Positions 1 to 8,064 are shown, numbered from the stretch's first letter. The stretch is DNA of 64,000 bases from Nocardia crassostreae (GCF_001613405.1 NZ_BDCH01000036.1:111693-175692); one strand, 5' to 3'. Numbers and translations: made by a program. The notes: generated by a model not told the origin, from the sequence alone.

Positions 1-209
1 GCCTGTTGCAGCATGGGCTTGTCGAAGGATTCCCAGCGGGCCGAGGTGGCGGTCTCCGGCAGGATCACGCCCACGGTCGGGCCGCCGCCACCGGAGGGTG
101 AATCGGACTTGTCATTGCTGCTGGTGTTCGACCCGCATGCCGTGAGCGTCATTGCTCCGGACAGTGCCAGCGCCACGGCGGCGTAGAAGAGCGGGCGTTT
201 CGTCCTCAT
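1..209 (-). CDS. sugar ABC transporter substrate-binding lipoprotein (N-terminal part)
   Basis: Only the first 69 codons are inside the window; the gene runs off the left edge. The product starts with basic residues, a hydrophobic segment and a lipobox (LTAC) followed by a Ser/Asn/Gly-rich linker, so it is an exported lipoprotein. The mature part begins VGVILPETATSARWESFDKP, which is the opening strand and sugar-contact segment seen in xylose/ribose-type periplasmic binding proteins (XylF/ChvE class). It would capture a sugar for an ABC importer encoded beyond the edge. A 9-5-9 palindrome lies 60 bp upstream and is probably its operator. The sugar cannot be told from this fragment. Confidence 0.75.
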   Translation of the reverse strand, partial: MRTKRPLFYAAVALALSGAMTLTACGSNTSSNDKSDSPSGGGGPTVGVILPETATSARWESFDKPMLQQ

Positions 210-269
210 CACGGTGACCTTCCCGAGCCGCGGTCGTGTCACGGATACGACTGTGACGACCGCTTATCG

Positions 270-292
270 ATATGTTGTGGGCAACAACATAT
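270..292. promoter_or_regulatory. palindromic operator upstream of the sugar-binding gene
   Basis: Perfect inverted repeat with arms ATATGTTGT and ACAACATAT around a 5-nt spacer (GGGCA). It is an AT-rich island in a GC-rich gap, about 60 bp upstream of the sugar-binding lipoprotein start. The symmetry suits a sugar-responsive LacI- or ROK-type repressor; no such regulator is visible in the window, so the binding protein is unknown. Confidence 0.5.
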
Positions 293-396
293 GCGACACG
301 GGTCGGGCCGGAGGGCAAATCAGGCAAACCGGTTCGACTGACATGCGCAGGGGACGTCCGGTGTCCTTGACACCGCACGGCCCCTGCGAAACGCGG

Positions 397-570
397 CTAC
401 AACTTGCCGATCGTCGTCTTGTCCGAGTTGGACACCGCCTTGTACAGCAGGTACAGGCCGAATACGACCGCGCTGATCATCAGGATCGGGAACAGACCCT
501 TGATCAGCGCGCCGATGATCGCGAACGCGATCCACACGAGCGCGACGACGCCGATGATCTTCCAAAGCAT
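397..570 (-). CDS. small hydrophobic membrane protein, 57 aa
   Basis: The ORF starts with ATG behind a good ribosome site (GGGAGG, 6 nt before the start) and ends with TAG. The peptide begins MLWKIIGVVALVWIAF and contains two closely spaced hydrophobic stretches (about residues 3-22 and 27-45) followed by a short polar tail ending in KTTIGKL. This predicts a tiny inner-membrane protein with a helical hairpin. I do not recognise a named family and assign no function. Gene status rests on the strong ribosome site, sensible codon use and clear hydrophobic pattern. It stands alone between the sugar-transport gene and the oxidoreductase. Confidence 0.6.
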   Translation of the reverse strand: MLWKIIGVVALVWIAFAIIGALIKGLFPILMISAVVFGLYLLYKAVSNSDKTTIGKL

Positions 571-720
571 TGAATGCCTCCCGTAGGTCTCGAACCGCCG
601 TCAGCGCGATCCGACACCATCCATACTGCCGCCGTCGCACCGGAAAAGCACCGGGTCAGCGGCGAAATCGGGGTAAGTTCAGGGTTGTCCCCGAGGTCGG
701 CGGTCAGGATGGTCAACCAA

Positions 721-1659
721 TCAGGGCAGCAGCACGACCTTGCCACCAGCATGCCCGGCCATGACGAACTCGATCGCGGCAGCCACTTCGGCCAGCGGGT
801 AGGTCGCGGCAATCACGAGGTCGAGGTTGCCCGCGCGGACCAGCTCCAGTAGTTCGCGCCAGGCGTTCGAGCGGATCTCCACGCCCGGATCCGCCCCGGG
901 TGCGAAGCCGAGCGCCTGAAACCCGTGCTCCGCCGCCGCGCCGAACGCGACAATGGTGGCGATCCGGGAGCGGTCGGGAACCAGTTCGAGCGAGACCGCC
1001 ACGGCCTCATCAGTGCCGACGGTATCGAGCGCGACGTCGACGCCCTCCGGCGCCAGCGCGCGCACCCGGTCGGCGAGCCCCGGACCATAGGCGACCGGCA
1101 GTACGCCGTATCCCCGCAGCCGATCATGGTGCGCCGCAGAGGCGGTGCCGATGACCGTGGCACCACGCGCCGCCGCCAGCTGGGCGGCCAGCGAGCCCAC
1201 ACTGCCGCCCGCACCGTGTACCAGCACGGTGTCCCCCGGCCCGACCTTCGTCGCCGCGACCAGATGCACCGCCGTGCCCCCGACGGCTTGCAGCCCGGCC
1301 GCGACCTCCCAGCTCACCTCCGCCGGTTTCGGGATGACCTTCGTAGCCGCGACATTCACCGCACCGGCGTACCCGCCATCCACCCGGGCGAGCACCTCGT
1401 CCCCCACCGCGATCGCCCCGGCGCGCCCGGTCGCGTCCCCGCCCACCGCGGTCACCACCCCGGACACCTCCCCGCCCAATCGCATGGGCAGCGCGGCCGG
1501 ATCACTGCCGAACGCGCCACTGAAGCGCTTGTAATCGAACGGATTCACCCCCGCCGCGCGCACCTCGACGGTAGCCTCCCCCGGCGGCGGCACCGCAACC
1601 TCGATGAGTGACAACACTTCTGGACCACCGTAAGCGGTGGCGACAACAGCTGCGGTCAT
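721..1659 (-). CDS. NADP-dependent quinone oxidoreductase-like MDR protein
   Basis: A 312-residue member of the zinc-independent medium-chain dehydrogenase/reductase family (quinone oxidoreductase/enoyl reductase branch). The N-terminal GroES-like half (about 1-120) contains AAGVNPFDYKRFSG, the family signature with Asn-Pro in place of the zinc-ligand pattern. The Rossmann half carries VHGAGGSVGSLAAQLA (about 145-160), the dinucleotide loop, and ends in HAGGKVVLLP, the usual C-terminal strand. No catalytic or structural zinc cysteines are present. The ATG used (MTAAVVATAYGG) is the conserved family start; a possible start 45 nt upstream adds only low-complexity residues. It probably reduces a small quinone or enone with NADPH in the cytosol; the substrate is unknown. 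Confidence 0.85.
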   Translation of the reverse strand: MTAAVVATAYGGPEVLSLIEVAVPPPGEATVEVRAAGVNPFDYKRFSGAFGSDPAALPMRLGGEVSGVVTAVGGDATGRAGAIAVGDEVLARVDGGYAGAVNVAATKVIPKPAEVSWEVAAGLQAVGGTAVHLVAATKVGPGDTVLVHGAGGSVGSLAAQLAAARGATVIGTASAAHHDRLRGYGVLPVAYGPGLADRVRALAPEGVDVALDTVGTDEAVAVSLELVPDRSRIATIVAFGAAAEHGFQALGFAPGADPGVEIRSNAWRELLELVRAGNLDLVIAATYPLAEVAAAIEFVMAGHAGGKVVLLP

Positions 1660-1779
1660 ACCGCCACAGCCTACGCCCGCCCCGAACCCGCCCAGTTCGC
1701 CCATGGTTGAGCCGATCCCACTTCACACCGAGCGCCCAACGCGCAGACTGGATACATTTCGGCCGAACAGGAGGTCACG

Positions 1780-1896
1780 ATGGATACCGAGTACCTGGCC
1801 TGGAGCGTCCTGGTCCCCATCCTCCGCGCGGCGGCCACCACCGGCCTACTCATCGGTTCGGTCGACCAATGGGCCAATATGAACGGCTACCGCTAG
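1780..1896 (+). CDS. micro-ORF, 38 aa, with perfect Shine-Dalgarno
   Basis: ATG preceded by a full AGGAGG at 1769-1774 with 5-nt spacing, stop TAG. The peptide (MDTEYLAWSVLVPILRAAAT then TGLLIGSVDQWANMNGYR) has one amphipathic to hydrophobic helix, long enough to sit on or across the membrane, with acidic N-terminal residues. It converges on the 3' end of pspM, leaving 6 nt between the stop codons. No family is recognised. The ribosome site is among the best in the window, so translation is likely if the region is transcribed. Function unknown. Confidence 0.45.
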   Translation: MDTEYLAWSVLVPILRAAATTGLLIGSVDQWANMNGYR

Positions 1897-1902
1897 TCCG
1901 GC

Positions 1903-3273
1903 TCACGGATTGGCGCGGTAGCGGTCGTCGGCGAGATCGCTCAGCGCTTGGGCCCAGCCGTCGAGGCGGTCGGCCGCGTCGCGCAGGCCGACCATGGCCC
2001 AGCCGAGATCGTCGGCCACCGCCGCGCTTTCGGGGACGGCGAGCACCCGGGCAGCGGCCGCGACCATGCCCTCGAATTCCACGACACCGTCGTCCAGACG
2101 GACCGAGGCGGCCCGAACGTGTTCGACCAGTGGCGCTTTCGCCGAGCCCAATACCTCCGCAGCCCGTTCCATGGCGACCACATCGGCGGCAAGGGCATGC
2201 AGCGCGGCGGCGCCGGACGACGCCGTGTCCAGGGTGTCGATCAAATCATCGGCGGGTAGTCGCCCGGACTTGGCGATCCGACCGCCCAGCCCGTGCAAGG
2301 CCCGCTCGGCCCGCACCAACCGGCTGATCGCCGCCCGTGCGGCAGATCGCACCGGCGGCAACTTCTTCGGCACGAACGACGCCTGCGGCAACGGTTCCTT
2401 GCGCAACTCCAGGTACCGCCGGACGGTCACCGCCGTCCCGGTCACCAGGGCCACCGCTCCGCCGCCGACCACGATCACCGCCCAGGCCGGAGCCGAAATC
2501 AACACGAGGCCAACGGTTCCCGCGGTGGTCAGCCCGGACGCGGTCCCCAACCGCAGACTCCGCCGCCGCGCCCGCCGCCGCTTGCGCAGCTCCCGCTCCC
2601 GCGGATCGGCCCACTTCCACACCGAGGCCAGCGCCTGCTCCCCCATCCCCCGCAAAGTCTCCGGCAGTCGCTGCGCCAACTCCTCCGGCTCGAACCCGGT
2701 CGGCGCCAACGCCTCCCGCACGACCTCGGCGGCCTTCTCCCGCCGACCTCGCCGACCACCGCGCCCCTTGCCCTTGTCCGCCGCACGACCGGCCCCGCTG
2801 TCGTCGAACCCGCCCCGCATCCCAGTCCGGCCATTCCGCCCCGTCGAAGCTCCCGCGGAGGTGCCCGCATCATCGCCGGTCTGCCACCTAGGCTGGGCCG
2901 CGCCACCTTGGTATGCCTGGTCTGGATGGGTGAATGCCTCAGCGCCGGTACGGAATCCGGTGCCGTCCGCTGGCTGTGGCTGCGTGTATGGCTGCCTGGG
3001 AATCGTGGCCGCATCGCGGGTATCGCCGTTGTCCGGGGCGTAGTGCCGCATGCCGGGGTGCGGGGCGCCGTGGTCGAATTCAGGGGCGGCGGGCTGGTGT
3101 GCCGGATTGATCGGTGTCGAATCGGGTTCGGGGACCTCGGTGGGGGGCTGTTCGCGCGAGGTGCGGCCGAAGGGTGAGGGGAACAGGGTGGTCAGTGCCG
3201 GGGCGGCGACGCGGGGGCGGCGGAAACGGGCAGGGGAGGTTGCGGGATTGTGCTCGGCCCGCGAACTCCCCAT
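1903..3273 (-). CDS. PspM-like alanine-rich membrane protein of the Psp operon
   Basis: A 456-residue protein directly downstream of pspA, the position of the integral membrane partner PspM (Rv2743c) in the mycobacterial clgR-pspA-pspM set. Residues 1-190 are disordered, rich in Pro/Gly/Arg. A basic segment (RKRRRARRR) precedes two hydrophobic helices at about 245-290 (SGLTTAGTVGLVLISAPAWA, then VIVVGGGAVALVTGTAV). The C-terminal ~150 residues are helical and Ala/Asp-rich. The assignment comes mainly from position and topology, because this family diverges quickly in sequence. The predicted role is to hold PspA at the membrane and transmit envelope stress. The gap to pspA is 28 bp, consistent with one transcript. 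Confidence 0.65.
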   Translation of the reverse strand: MGSSRAEHNPATSPARFRRPRVAAPALTTLFPSPFGRTSREQPPTEVPEPDSTPINPAHQPAAPEFDHGAPHPGMRHYAPDNGDTRDAATIPRQPYTQPQPADGTGFRTGAEAFTHPDQAYQGGAAQPRWQTGDDAGTSAGASTGRNGRTGMRGGFDDSGAGRAADKGKGRGGRRGRREKAAEVVREALAPTGFEPEELAQRLPETLRGMGEQALASVWKWADPRERELRKRRRARRRSLRLGTASGLTTAGTVGLVLISAPAWAVIVVGGGAVALVTGTAVTVRRYLELRKEPLPQASFVPKKLPPVRSAARAAISRLVRAERALHGLGGRIAKSGRLPADDLIDTLDTASSGAAALHALAADVVAMERAAEVLGSAKAPLVEHVRAASVRLDDGVVEFEGMVAAAARVLAVPESAAVADDLGWAMVGLRDAADRLDGWAQALSDLADDRYRANP

Positions 3274-3301
3274 CGGTTTCTTGCCTTTCGTGCCCTGAGC
3301 G

Positions 3302-4120
3302 CTACTGCTGGGCGGTTTGGCCCTTGTTCATCTGGGGCTGGGGCTGGGCGGGCTGGGTGGGGATGGACTGCTGCTGGCCGCCGGAGGGGAGGGCGTCGCC
3401 GCGCATGGAGGCGCGGATCTGCTCGAGGCGGTTGTGGCCCGCCATCTGGATGGAGGCCTGCTGGACTTCCATCATGCGGCCCTGGACGGAGTTGCCCGCC
3501 AGTTCGGCGGCGCCGAGGGCATTGGCGTAGCGGCGCTCGATCTTCTCGCGCACCGCGTCCAGGCTGGGGGTGGTGCCGGGGGCCGAGAGGGTGGAGTCCA
3601 TCTGCTGTAGCGAGGCCGAGACCTGCTCCTGCATCTTGGCCTGCTCCAGCTGGGACAGCAGCTTGGTGCGCTCGGCGACCTTCTGCTGCAACAGCATGGC
3701 GTTCTGCTCGACGGCCTTCTTGGCCTGGGCGGCGGCCTGCAGCGACTGATCGTGCAGCACCTTCAGATCCTCGACGGCCTGTTCGGCGGTGACCAGCTGC
3801 GCGGCGAACGCCTCGGCGGCATTGGTGTACTGGATCGTCTTCTCGGTATCGCCCGCGCCCGCCGCCTGATCGGCGAGCATGACCGCTTGGCGCGCATTGG
3901 CGTTCAACTTCTCGACCTCGTCGAGCTGCCGGTTCAGCTTCATCTCCAGCTGGCGCTGGTTGCCGATCACCGACGCGGCCTGCTGCGACAGGGCCTGATG
4001 CTGGCGCTGGGCTTCCTCGATGGCCTGCTGGATCTGGACCTTCGGATCCGCATGCTCCTCGATCTTGGAATCGAAGAGGGCCATCATGTACTTCCAGGCC
4101 TTCACGAACGGATTAGCCAT
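3302..4120 (-). CDS. pspA: phage shock protein A (PspA/IM30 family)
   Basis: 272 residues beginning MANPFVKAWKYMMALFDSKI, the amphipathic helix plus start of the coiled coil that defines PspA/Vipp1 proteins. Long Gln/Ala/Glu-rich coiled coils fill residues 25-215, and the Gln-rich tail (GGQQQSIPTQPAQPQPQMNK) resembles that of actinobacterial homologues. The length matches the ~270-residue mycobacterial 35-kDa antigen (Rv2744c). It binds stressed membrane from the cytosolic side and, in mycobacteria, also binds ClgR to dampen its own induction. The ATG was chosen over an upstream in-frame one because homologues begin at MANPFVKA. A 187-bp gap separates it from clgR and probably holds a ClgR-responsive promoter. 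Confidence 0.93.
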   Translation of the reverse strand: MANPFVKAWKYMMALFDSKIEEHADPKVQIQQAIEEAQRQHQALSQQAASVIGNQRQLEMKLNRQLDEVEKLNANARQAVMLADQAAGAGDTEKTIQYTNAAEAFAAQLVTAEQAVEDLKVLHDQSLQAAAQAKKAVEQNAMLLQQKVAERTKLLSQLEQAKMQEQVSASLQQMDSTLSAPGTTPSLDAVREKIERRYANALGAAELAGNSVQGRMMEVQQASIQMAGHNRLEQIRASMRGDALPSGGQQQSIPTQPAQPQPQMNKGQTAQQ

Positions 4121-4307
4121 CGATTGATCCCGCCTCCATATGACGTGCCGCACTCGGTAGCGCGACATAGTGCGCGACCGTCACGCACCCGGTTGTCCCT
4201 GTCCATCCACTGCATCGGCAGCCACGGAGGGAACCCCCGCGACTGCACGACGCCTCCGGCACGGAGCCTACAGAGAATTTATCCCTTTCGGCTCCAGCGC
4301 ACAGCGA

Positions 4308-4730
4308 TCACTTGGCCGCGACCAGCACCAGCCGGTCCGACTTCGGCGCCGGAATGACGATTCGCGGACCGAAAACACCGTCCCCACCGCGCGGCGTGAC
4401 CTTCGCACCGGCCGCCGACAGCTGGGCGCTCGGCACGGCCGCGGGCGCGCTCGGCGCACCCACACCCACCGGCTCCGGCTGCTTGGCGGCGGCCTTGTCG
4501 GCCTCGGCCATGGCCGCGCCGACATCGAAGAGCACCTGCGCCAGCGGCAGATCCAGGGCCTGGCAGATGGCGGCCAGCAGCTCGCTGGAGGCCTCCTTGC
4601 GCCCGCGCTCCACCTCCGACAGGTACCCCAGGCTCACCCGTGCCGAGGTGGAGACCTCACGCAACGTCCGGCTCTGGGCGACCCGAGCGCGCCGCAGGCT
4701 TTCCCCGATGGCTTCTCGCAGCAGCGTCAT
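4308..4730 (-). CDS. clgR: ClgR-type XRE transcriptional regulator
   Basis: 140 residues. An XRE helix-turn-helix fills residues 1-70 (MTLLREAIGESLRRARVAQS, then SLGYLSEVERGRKEASSELL), the ClgR signature of actinobacteria. The rest is a Pro/Ala-rich linker ending LVLVAAK, a small hydrophobic tail of the kind that makes ClgR a ClpP-protease substrate. Known ClgR proteins activate clp protease genes and pspA. The start is the ATG with GAGGAGAACGAG upstream; a longer frame exists but begins in the intergenic region. It lies between cinA and pspA, as in mycobacteria, where it is co-regulated with envelope stress. Confidence 0.92.
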   Translation of the reverse strand: MTLLREAIGESLRRARVAQSRTLREVSTSARVSLGYLSEVERGRKEASSELLAAICQALDLPLAQVLFDVGAAMAEADKAAAKQPEPVGVGAPSAPAAVPSAQLSAAGAKVTPRGGDGVFGPRIVIPAPKSDRLVLVAAK

Positions 4731-4812
4731 CTCGTTCTCCTCACACTCGTCTCGCCGGACCCAGCGTCTGACTGGACAACGTCCGGCGTCGGCCGCGCGT
4801 TCCCGGCCCCCA

Positions 4813-5337
4813 TCACCCGCCCGCAATGCTGCGGACGAGTTCGGTGACCGCGGCGCGGACCGAGCCCACCCTGATCGTCCACCGGTCTCCCGACAACTTC
4901 AACCGGACGACCTCGGTGCCCTCCGGACCGGAGATACCGAGGAAGACCGTGCCGACCTCGCGACCGTCCTGCGGATCGGGCCCGGCGACACCGGTGAGCC
5001 CGACTCCCCAGTCGGCTCCGCAGCGGGTGCGGGCGCCGACGGCCAGCTGCTCCGCCGTGCTCGCGGCGACGGGACCGTCCGCTAGGAGCGTGTCGGTGCT
5101 CACACCGGCGAGAGCGTGTTTGAGATCGGTCGCGTAGACGATCAGTCCCCCGCGCAACACGGTGCTGGCGCCCGGAATTCCCGCGATGGTGGCGGCGAGG
5201 AGTCCGGCGGTCAGCGATTCCGCGGTCGCGACGGTCTGGCCCGCGGCGCGCAGGGCCGCCACCAGATCGGCGGCGGGCGCGAGCGCGGTCAGTGGGTCGG
5301 GCGACCCGGGCGGGGCGACGCGCACATCAGGCCGCAC
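4813..5337 (-). CDS. CinA C-terminal family nicotinamide-nucleotide amidase (PncC-like)
   Basis: 174 residues, a single CinA_C domain. Signature segments are VATAESLTAGLLAATIAGIP (about 36-55, containing the catalytic Ser), GGLIVYATDLKHALAGV and GVGLTGVAGPDPQDGREVGT. The protein is expected to deamidate nicotinamide mononucleotide and salvage the pyridine ring. The MoaB-like N-terminal half of full CinA is absent, as in stand-alone PncC. Its GTG start overlaps the pgsA stop by 11 bp, so the two are translationally coupled; a second GTG 12 nt further in is an alternative. It is read in the same direction as pgsA and clgR. Confidence 0.88.
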   Translation of the reverse strand: MRPDVRVAPPGSPDPLTALAPAADLVAALRAAGQTVATAESLTAGLLAATIAGIPGASTVLRGGLIVYATDLKHALAGVSTDTLLADGPVAASTAEQLAVGARTRCGADWGVGLTGVAGPDPQDGREVGTVFLGISGPEGTEVVRLKLSGDRWTIRVGSVRAAVTELVRSIAGG

Positions 5338-5911
5338 GACTGCCGCCGGGCGAACCGAACCACAACCGCGTCGCCTGCACCACGTAGTCGAGGCCGGTCA
5401 CCACGGTGAGCACCACGGCCACATACATCAATGCCATTCCGGCGGTGGCGAATCCCCCGGACAACGGCAGCAACAGCACCGCGATCGCCACCGACTGCAC
5501 CAGCGTCTTGAGCTTGCCGCCGCGCCCGGCCGGAATGACGCCGCGGCGCACCACCGCCAGCCGCAGCAGGGTCACGCCGAGTTCGCGGGCCACGATCACC
5601 AGGGTCATCCACCAGGGCAGATCCCCGAGCATGGACAGCCCGATGAGCGCGGCGCCGATGAGCGCCTTGTCCGCGATGGGATCGGCGAGCTTGCCGAAAT
5701 CGGTGACGAGGCCGTACTTCCGGGCCAGCTGCCCGTCGATGCGGTCGGTAATGGCGGCGACGCCGAACAGCGCGGCCGCCGCCCAACGCCAGCCGGGTTC
5801 GTGCCCGTCACCGGCGAACAGGGCCGCCAGGAACAGCGGCACGATCGCGATGCGCGCGATGGTGAGCACATTGGCGATGTTCATCAAGGGCACGGCCGCG
5901 GTCTCGACCAC
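5327..5911 (-). CDS. pgsA: CDP-alcohol phosphatidyltransferase, PgsA family
   Basis: A polytopic membrane enzyme of the CDP-alcohol phosphotransferase family. The catalytic motif (DG-x2-AR-x8-G-x3-D-x3-D) is present in TDRIDGQLARKYGLVTDFGK followed by LADPIADK. Four or more hydrophobic helices follow (for example MTLVIVARELGVTLLRLAVV and MALMYVAVVLTVVTGLDYVV). It should join CDP-diacylglycerol and glycerol-3-phosphate in phospholipid synthesis, and corresponds to Rv2746c (pgsA3) by position. The start is uncertain. The frame is open to an upstream codon at 6085, but homologues begin only about 10 residues before NIANVLTIARI, so I chose the GTG at 5911 (ATG at 5884 is possible). It overlaps cinA by 11 bp. 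Confidence 0.85.
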   Translation of the reverse strand: MVETAAVPLMNIANVLTIARIAIVPLFLAALFAGDGHEPGWRWAAAALFGVAAITDRIDGQLARKYGLVTDFGKLADPIADKALIGAALIGLSMLGDLPWWMTLVIVARELGVTLLRLAVVRRGVIPAGRGGKLKTLVQSVAIAVLLLPLSGGFATAGMALMYVAVVLTVVTGLDYVVQATRLWFGSPGGSRAA

Positions 5912-6107
5912 GCCCGCGGGCTGCGGTACCGCCGTCAATCCGGGCCGTTGCGGCCCGGCGTCGGCCCAGCGGCCCTCCAGTTCGTCACGCTGCACCGTCA
6001 CCAGCGCCCCCACCGGCCGCCAAACCGGCCATGGTTTCCGGACCATTCCTGTATGCGGGGGAGCTGGATGTGCGACACACCCCAAGCCTATCGGTATGGG
6101 GGCCGAC

Positions 6108-6113
6108 TACTGT
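6108..6113 (+). promoter_or_regulatory. extended -10 box for leaderless argA transcript
   Basis: TACTGT (TANNNT type) ends 7 nt before the ATG of argA, and there is no purine-rich ribosome site in between. That spacing puts the transcript start on or next to the start codon, so argA is probably leaderless, as is common in actinobacteria. No clear -35 box is visible. Confidence 0.4.
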
Positions 6114-6120
6114 GCACCCC

Positions 6121-6663
6121 ATGACAACACGGGCACCCCACAGTGGTTCGATCGACGGAACGACGGCTACCCAGCCGGTCGTCCGCCGAGCGCGAACCTC
6201 GGACGTGCCCGCGATCAAGCACCTCATCGATATCTACGCCGGGCGGATCCTGCTGGAGAAGAACCTGGTCACGCTGTACGAGGCGGTCCAGGAATTCTGG
6301 GTGGCGGAGAAGGACGGGCAGATCGTCGGCTGCGGGGCGCTGCACGTGCTGTGGGCCGATCTCGGCGAGGTGCGCACGGTGGCGGTGCACCCGGATGTCA
6401 AGGGCACCGGGGCCGGGCGGCTGCTGGTCGAGCAGTTGATCTCGGTCGCGAAGGAATTGCAGCTGAAGCGGCTGTTCGTGCTCACTTTCGAGGTGGATTT
6501 CTTCGCCCGCCACGGCTTCGTGGAAATCGACGGCACCCCGGTCACCGCCGAGGTCTACGCCGAGATGTGCCGCTCCTACGACACCGGCGTCGCCGAATTC
6601 CTCGACCTCAGCTACGTCAAGCCCAACACCCTCGGGAATACCCGAATGCTGTTGACGCTCTGA
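6121..6663 (+). CDS. argA: N-acetylglutamate synthase (short GNAT-type ArgA)
   Basis: 180 residues, one GNAT domain. The acetyl-CoA loop is VRTVAVHPDVKGTGAGRLLV (RxxGxG/A type, about 84-103). The flanking segments RILLEKNLVTLYEAVQEFWV and VDFFARHGFVEIDGTPV are typical of actinobacterial short ArgA (Rv2747 type). It acetylates glutamate with acetyl-CoA, the first step of arginine synthesis, and lacks the amino-acid kinase domain of E. coli ArgA. It is divergent from pgsA. The annotated ATG fits a leaderless transcript; an upstream in-frame start would overlap the promoter. Confidence 0.9.
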   Translation: MTTRAPHSGSIDGTTATQPVVRRARTSDVPAIKHLIDIYAGRILLEKNLVTLYEAVQEFWVAEKDGQIVGCGALHVLWADLGEVRTVAVHPDVKGTGAGRLLVEQLISVAKELQLKRLFVLTFEVDFFARHGFVEIDGTPVTAEVYAEMCRSYDTGVAEFLDLSYVKPNTLGNTRMLLTL

Positions 6664-6700
6664 ATCTTCAGCAAGTTCCATCGACCGGAAAGAGCCATCA

Positions 6701-6985
6701 GTGCCGATCTTCGCCGTCCACTACACCTACACCGAGGCCACCGTCGAGGCCCGCGCCGAGCACCGTCCGGAGCATCGGGCGTTCCTCAATGGCCTGGTCG
6801 ACCAGGGCATCGTCCTGACCAGCGGCCCGTACACCGATGGCCTGGGCGCGCTCATCCTGTTCCGGGCCGAGAGTGCCGAGGCCGTGCACGCGCTGCTCGA
6901 TCAGGATCCGTTCCAGCGCAAGGGCCTGGTCGAGGCTCGCCGGGTCGCCGAATGGCTGCCGGTGATGGGCGCCTTCGCCTCCTGA
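6701..6985 (+). CDS. YciI-like (YCII) domain protein
   Basis: 94 residues starting with GTG after an AAAGAG ribosome site. It begins MPIFAVHYTYTEATVEARAE and continues HRPEHRAFLNGLVDQGIVLT and DGLGALILFRAESAEAVHAL, the ferredoxin-like alpha/beta fold of YCII proteins, with the conserved His/Asp pair in the H-x-x-x-L region. The family is related to muconolactone isomerase/chlorite dismutase folds, but most members have no proven reaction. The mycobacterial relative (Rv2749) sits close to ftsK and argA, so this belongs to the conserved backbone. It follows argA by 37 nt and may share its transcript. Confidence 0.8.
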   Translation: MPIFAVHYTYTEATVEARAEHRPEHRAFLNGLVDQGIVLTSGPYTDGLGALILFRAESAEAVHALLDQDPFQRKGLVEARRVAEWLPVMGAFAS

Positions 6986-7018
6986 GGACCCGCCGCCCGA
7001 TCGGCCCGAACTCACCGA

Positions 7019-7294
7019 TTACTGTTGTTGTGCACGCGATTTCGCAGGCTCCGGCATCGAATCGGCCGCGCGGCAACCTAACCCCACGGCCAGCAACTGC
7101 TCGTGAACGACCCGCAGCTCGGCGATCCGATCACGCGCCCGTTCCGTCGCGAGCCGTGCCTGCGACAGCCTTTCCATGGCGATCCCCAATACCACTCGTG
7201 CGGCATCGACCCGCAGTGCCGCATCTGCGGCCGCCTCCTGCGCGTGCATCAGGGTGTCGCGAGTACGGCGGCCATCAGCCGTGGACAGTGCCAT
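7019..7294 (-). CDS. small coiled-coil protein, unknown function
   Basis: About 91 residues, start ATG with GTGAGG just upstream (a GTG at 7318 is an alternative). The sequence is almost entirely helical and rich in Ala, Arg, Leu and Glu (for example TLMHAQEAAADAALRVDAAR and LATERARDRIAELRVVHEQL), with no membrane segment or known motif. Codon third positions are GC-rich as in real genes here. It converges on the YciI gene. It resembles in style the next small gene (LAFTNQQLREDLACTLQRCR), suggesting two related helical accessory proteins at the edge of the signalling island. No function can be assigned. Confidence 0.45.
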   Translation of the reverse strand: MALSTADGRRTRDTLMHAQEAAADAALRVDAARVVLGIAMERLSQARLATERARDRIAELRVVHEQLLAVGLGCRAADSMPEPAKSRAQQQ

Positions 7295-7430
7295 GACCTC
7301 ACGGTCCACCCCACGCACGTCCGCGGGATAGAGGCCGAGGGCCCGGGACCAAGGACCCGGTCACGGCGGGACCGCGGCCTCCGACCGGGTCGGCGGGTTT
7401 CGGGGCCCGCACACCGGGAATCACCAACTC

Positions 7431-7694
7431 GTGCGGTTCGATCGTGACAGCCAACGAACCCGCCGGGAGTCTTCCGCACCGGGCCCGGACCGAAACTTCG
7501 TGCTGGGACGCAGCCGCGTCCTGATCGCCTCGACCGCGCGATTGCTCGCGGTCAGTTCCGAACTCGCGTTCACCAACCAGCAGTTGCGCGAGGACTTGGC
7601 CTGTACTCTGCAGCGCTGCCGCGCGGTACGGTCCGGCCTGCGGCGTGACAATGTCCCCGGAGCGGTTACTCCGGTTGACTCCGGCACCGCTTGA
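7431..7694 (+). CDS. small helical protein, unknown function
   Basis: Up to 87 residues; the start is unsure (GTG at 7431, or GTG at 7500 giving about 64 residues). The convincing part is residues 24-75, a predicted long helix (VLIASTARLLAVSSELAFTN, then QQLREDLACTLQRCRAVRSG) with strong GC at third codon positions. There is no ribosome site of note. The facing frames on the other strand have poor composition and were rejected. It lies 0.4 kb upstream of cheB and may belong to the stress-signalling island. Function unknown. Confidence 0.4.
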   Translation: MRFDRDSQRTRRESSAPGPDRNFVLGRSRVLIASTARLLAVSSELAFTNQQLREDLACTLQRCRAVRSGLRRDNVPGAVTPVDSGTA

Positions 7695-7875
7695 CAACCC
7701 ACCTGAAATGCCGGGAATTGTTGGCGCTCAGGCAATCTCGTCGCGAATCCGAACGCGCCGACCGCTGTCGGGACATGGAGACGAGCCCTCGACCGGGGTA
7801 TAGTGATCGACAGAGTTCCCCCGAGTCCCGAAGCGCGGCTCCCCGCTTCACCGTGTCCCGGACTTGGAGGTCACC

Positions 7876-8064
7876 GTGGTTTTCGCCGCGATTCCATCGA
7901 TCTGCGCCGCGTCGCTCGCCACGGCATTCAGGCGGTCGGCGACGGAGGGTACCGGTGCGCCGCGCGCGGCCGGCTCCCCTCCGGCGCTGCACCGGCCCCG
8001 GCGCGAAAATACCTGCGTCGTAGCAATTGCTGAGCGGTCCCAGCAGCCACGATCGCACGGCTGA
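7876..8064 (+). CDS. possible 62-aa ORF ahead of cheB
   Basis: GTG start with a perfect GGAGG five nucleotides upstream (7866-7870), stop TGA 42 nt before cheB. The peptide begins MVFAAIPSICAASLATAFRR and then becomes basic and low-complexity, so it may be only a translated leader. No family is recognised. A GGGTAT hexamer at 7796-7801 could be the -10 of a stress-sigma promoter, but no convincing -35 accompanies it. In the 412-bp stretch 7695-8106 this is the only supportable content. Confidence 0.25.
   Translation: MVFAAIPSICAASLATAFRRSATEGTGAPRAAGSPPALHRPRRENTCVVAIAERSQQPRSHG

Noticed and set aside
7767..7786. Dos box (DevR site) upstream of cheB
   Set aside because: Only the left half (TCGGGAC) matches; the right half is absent.
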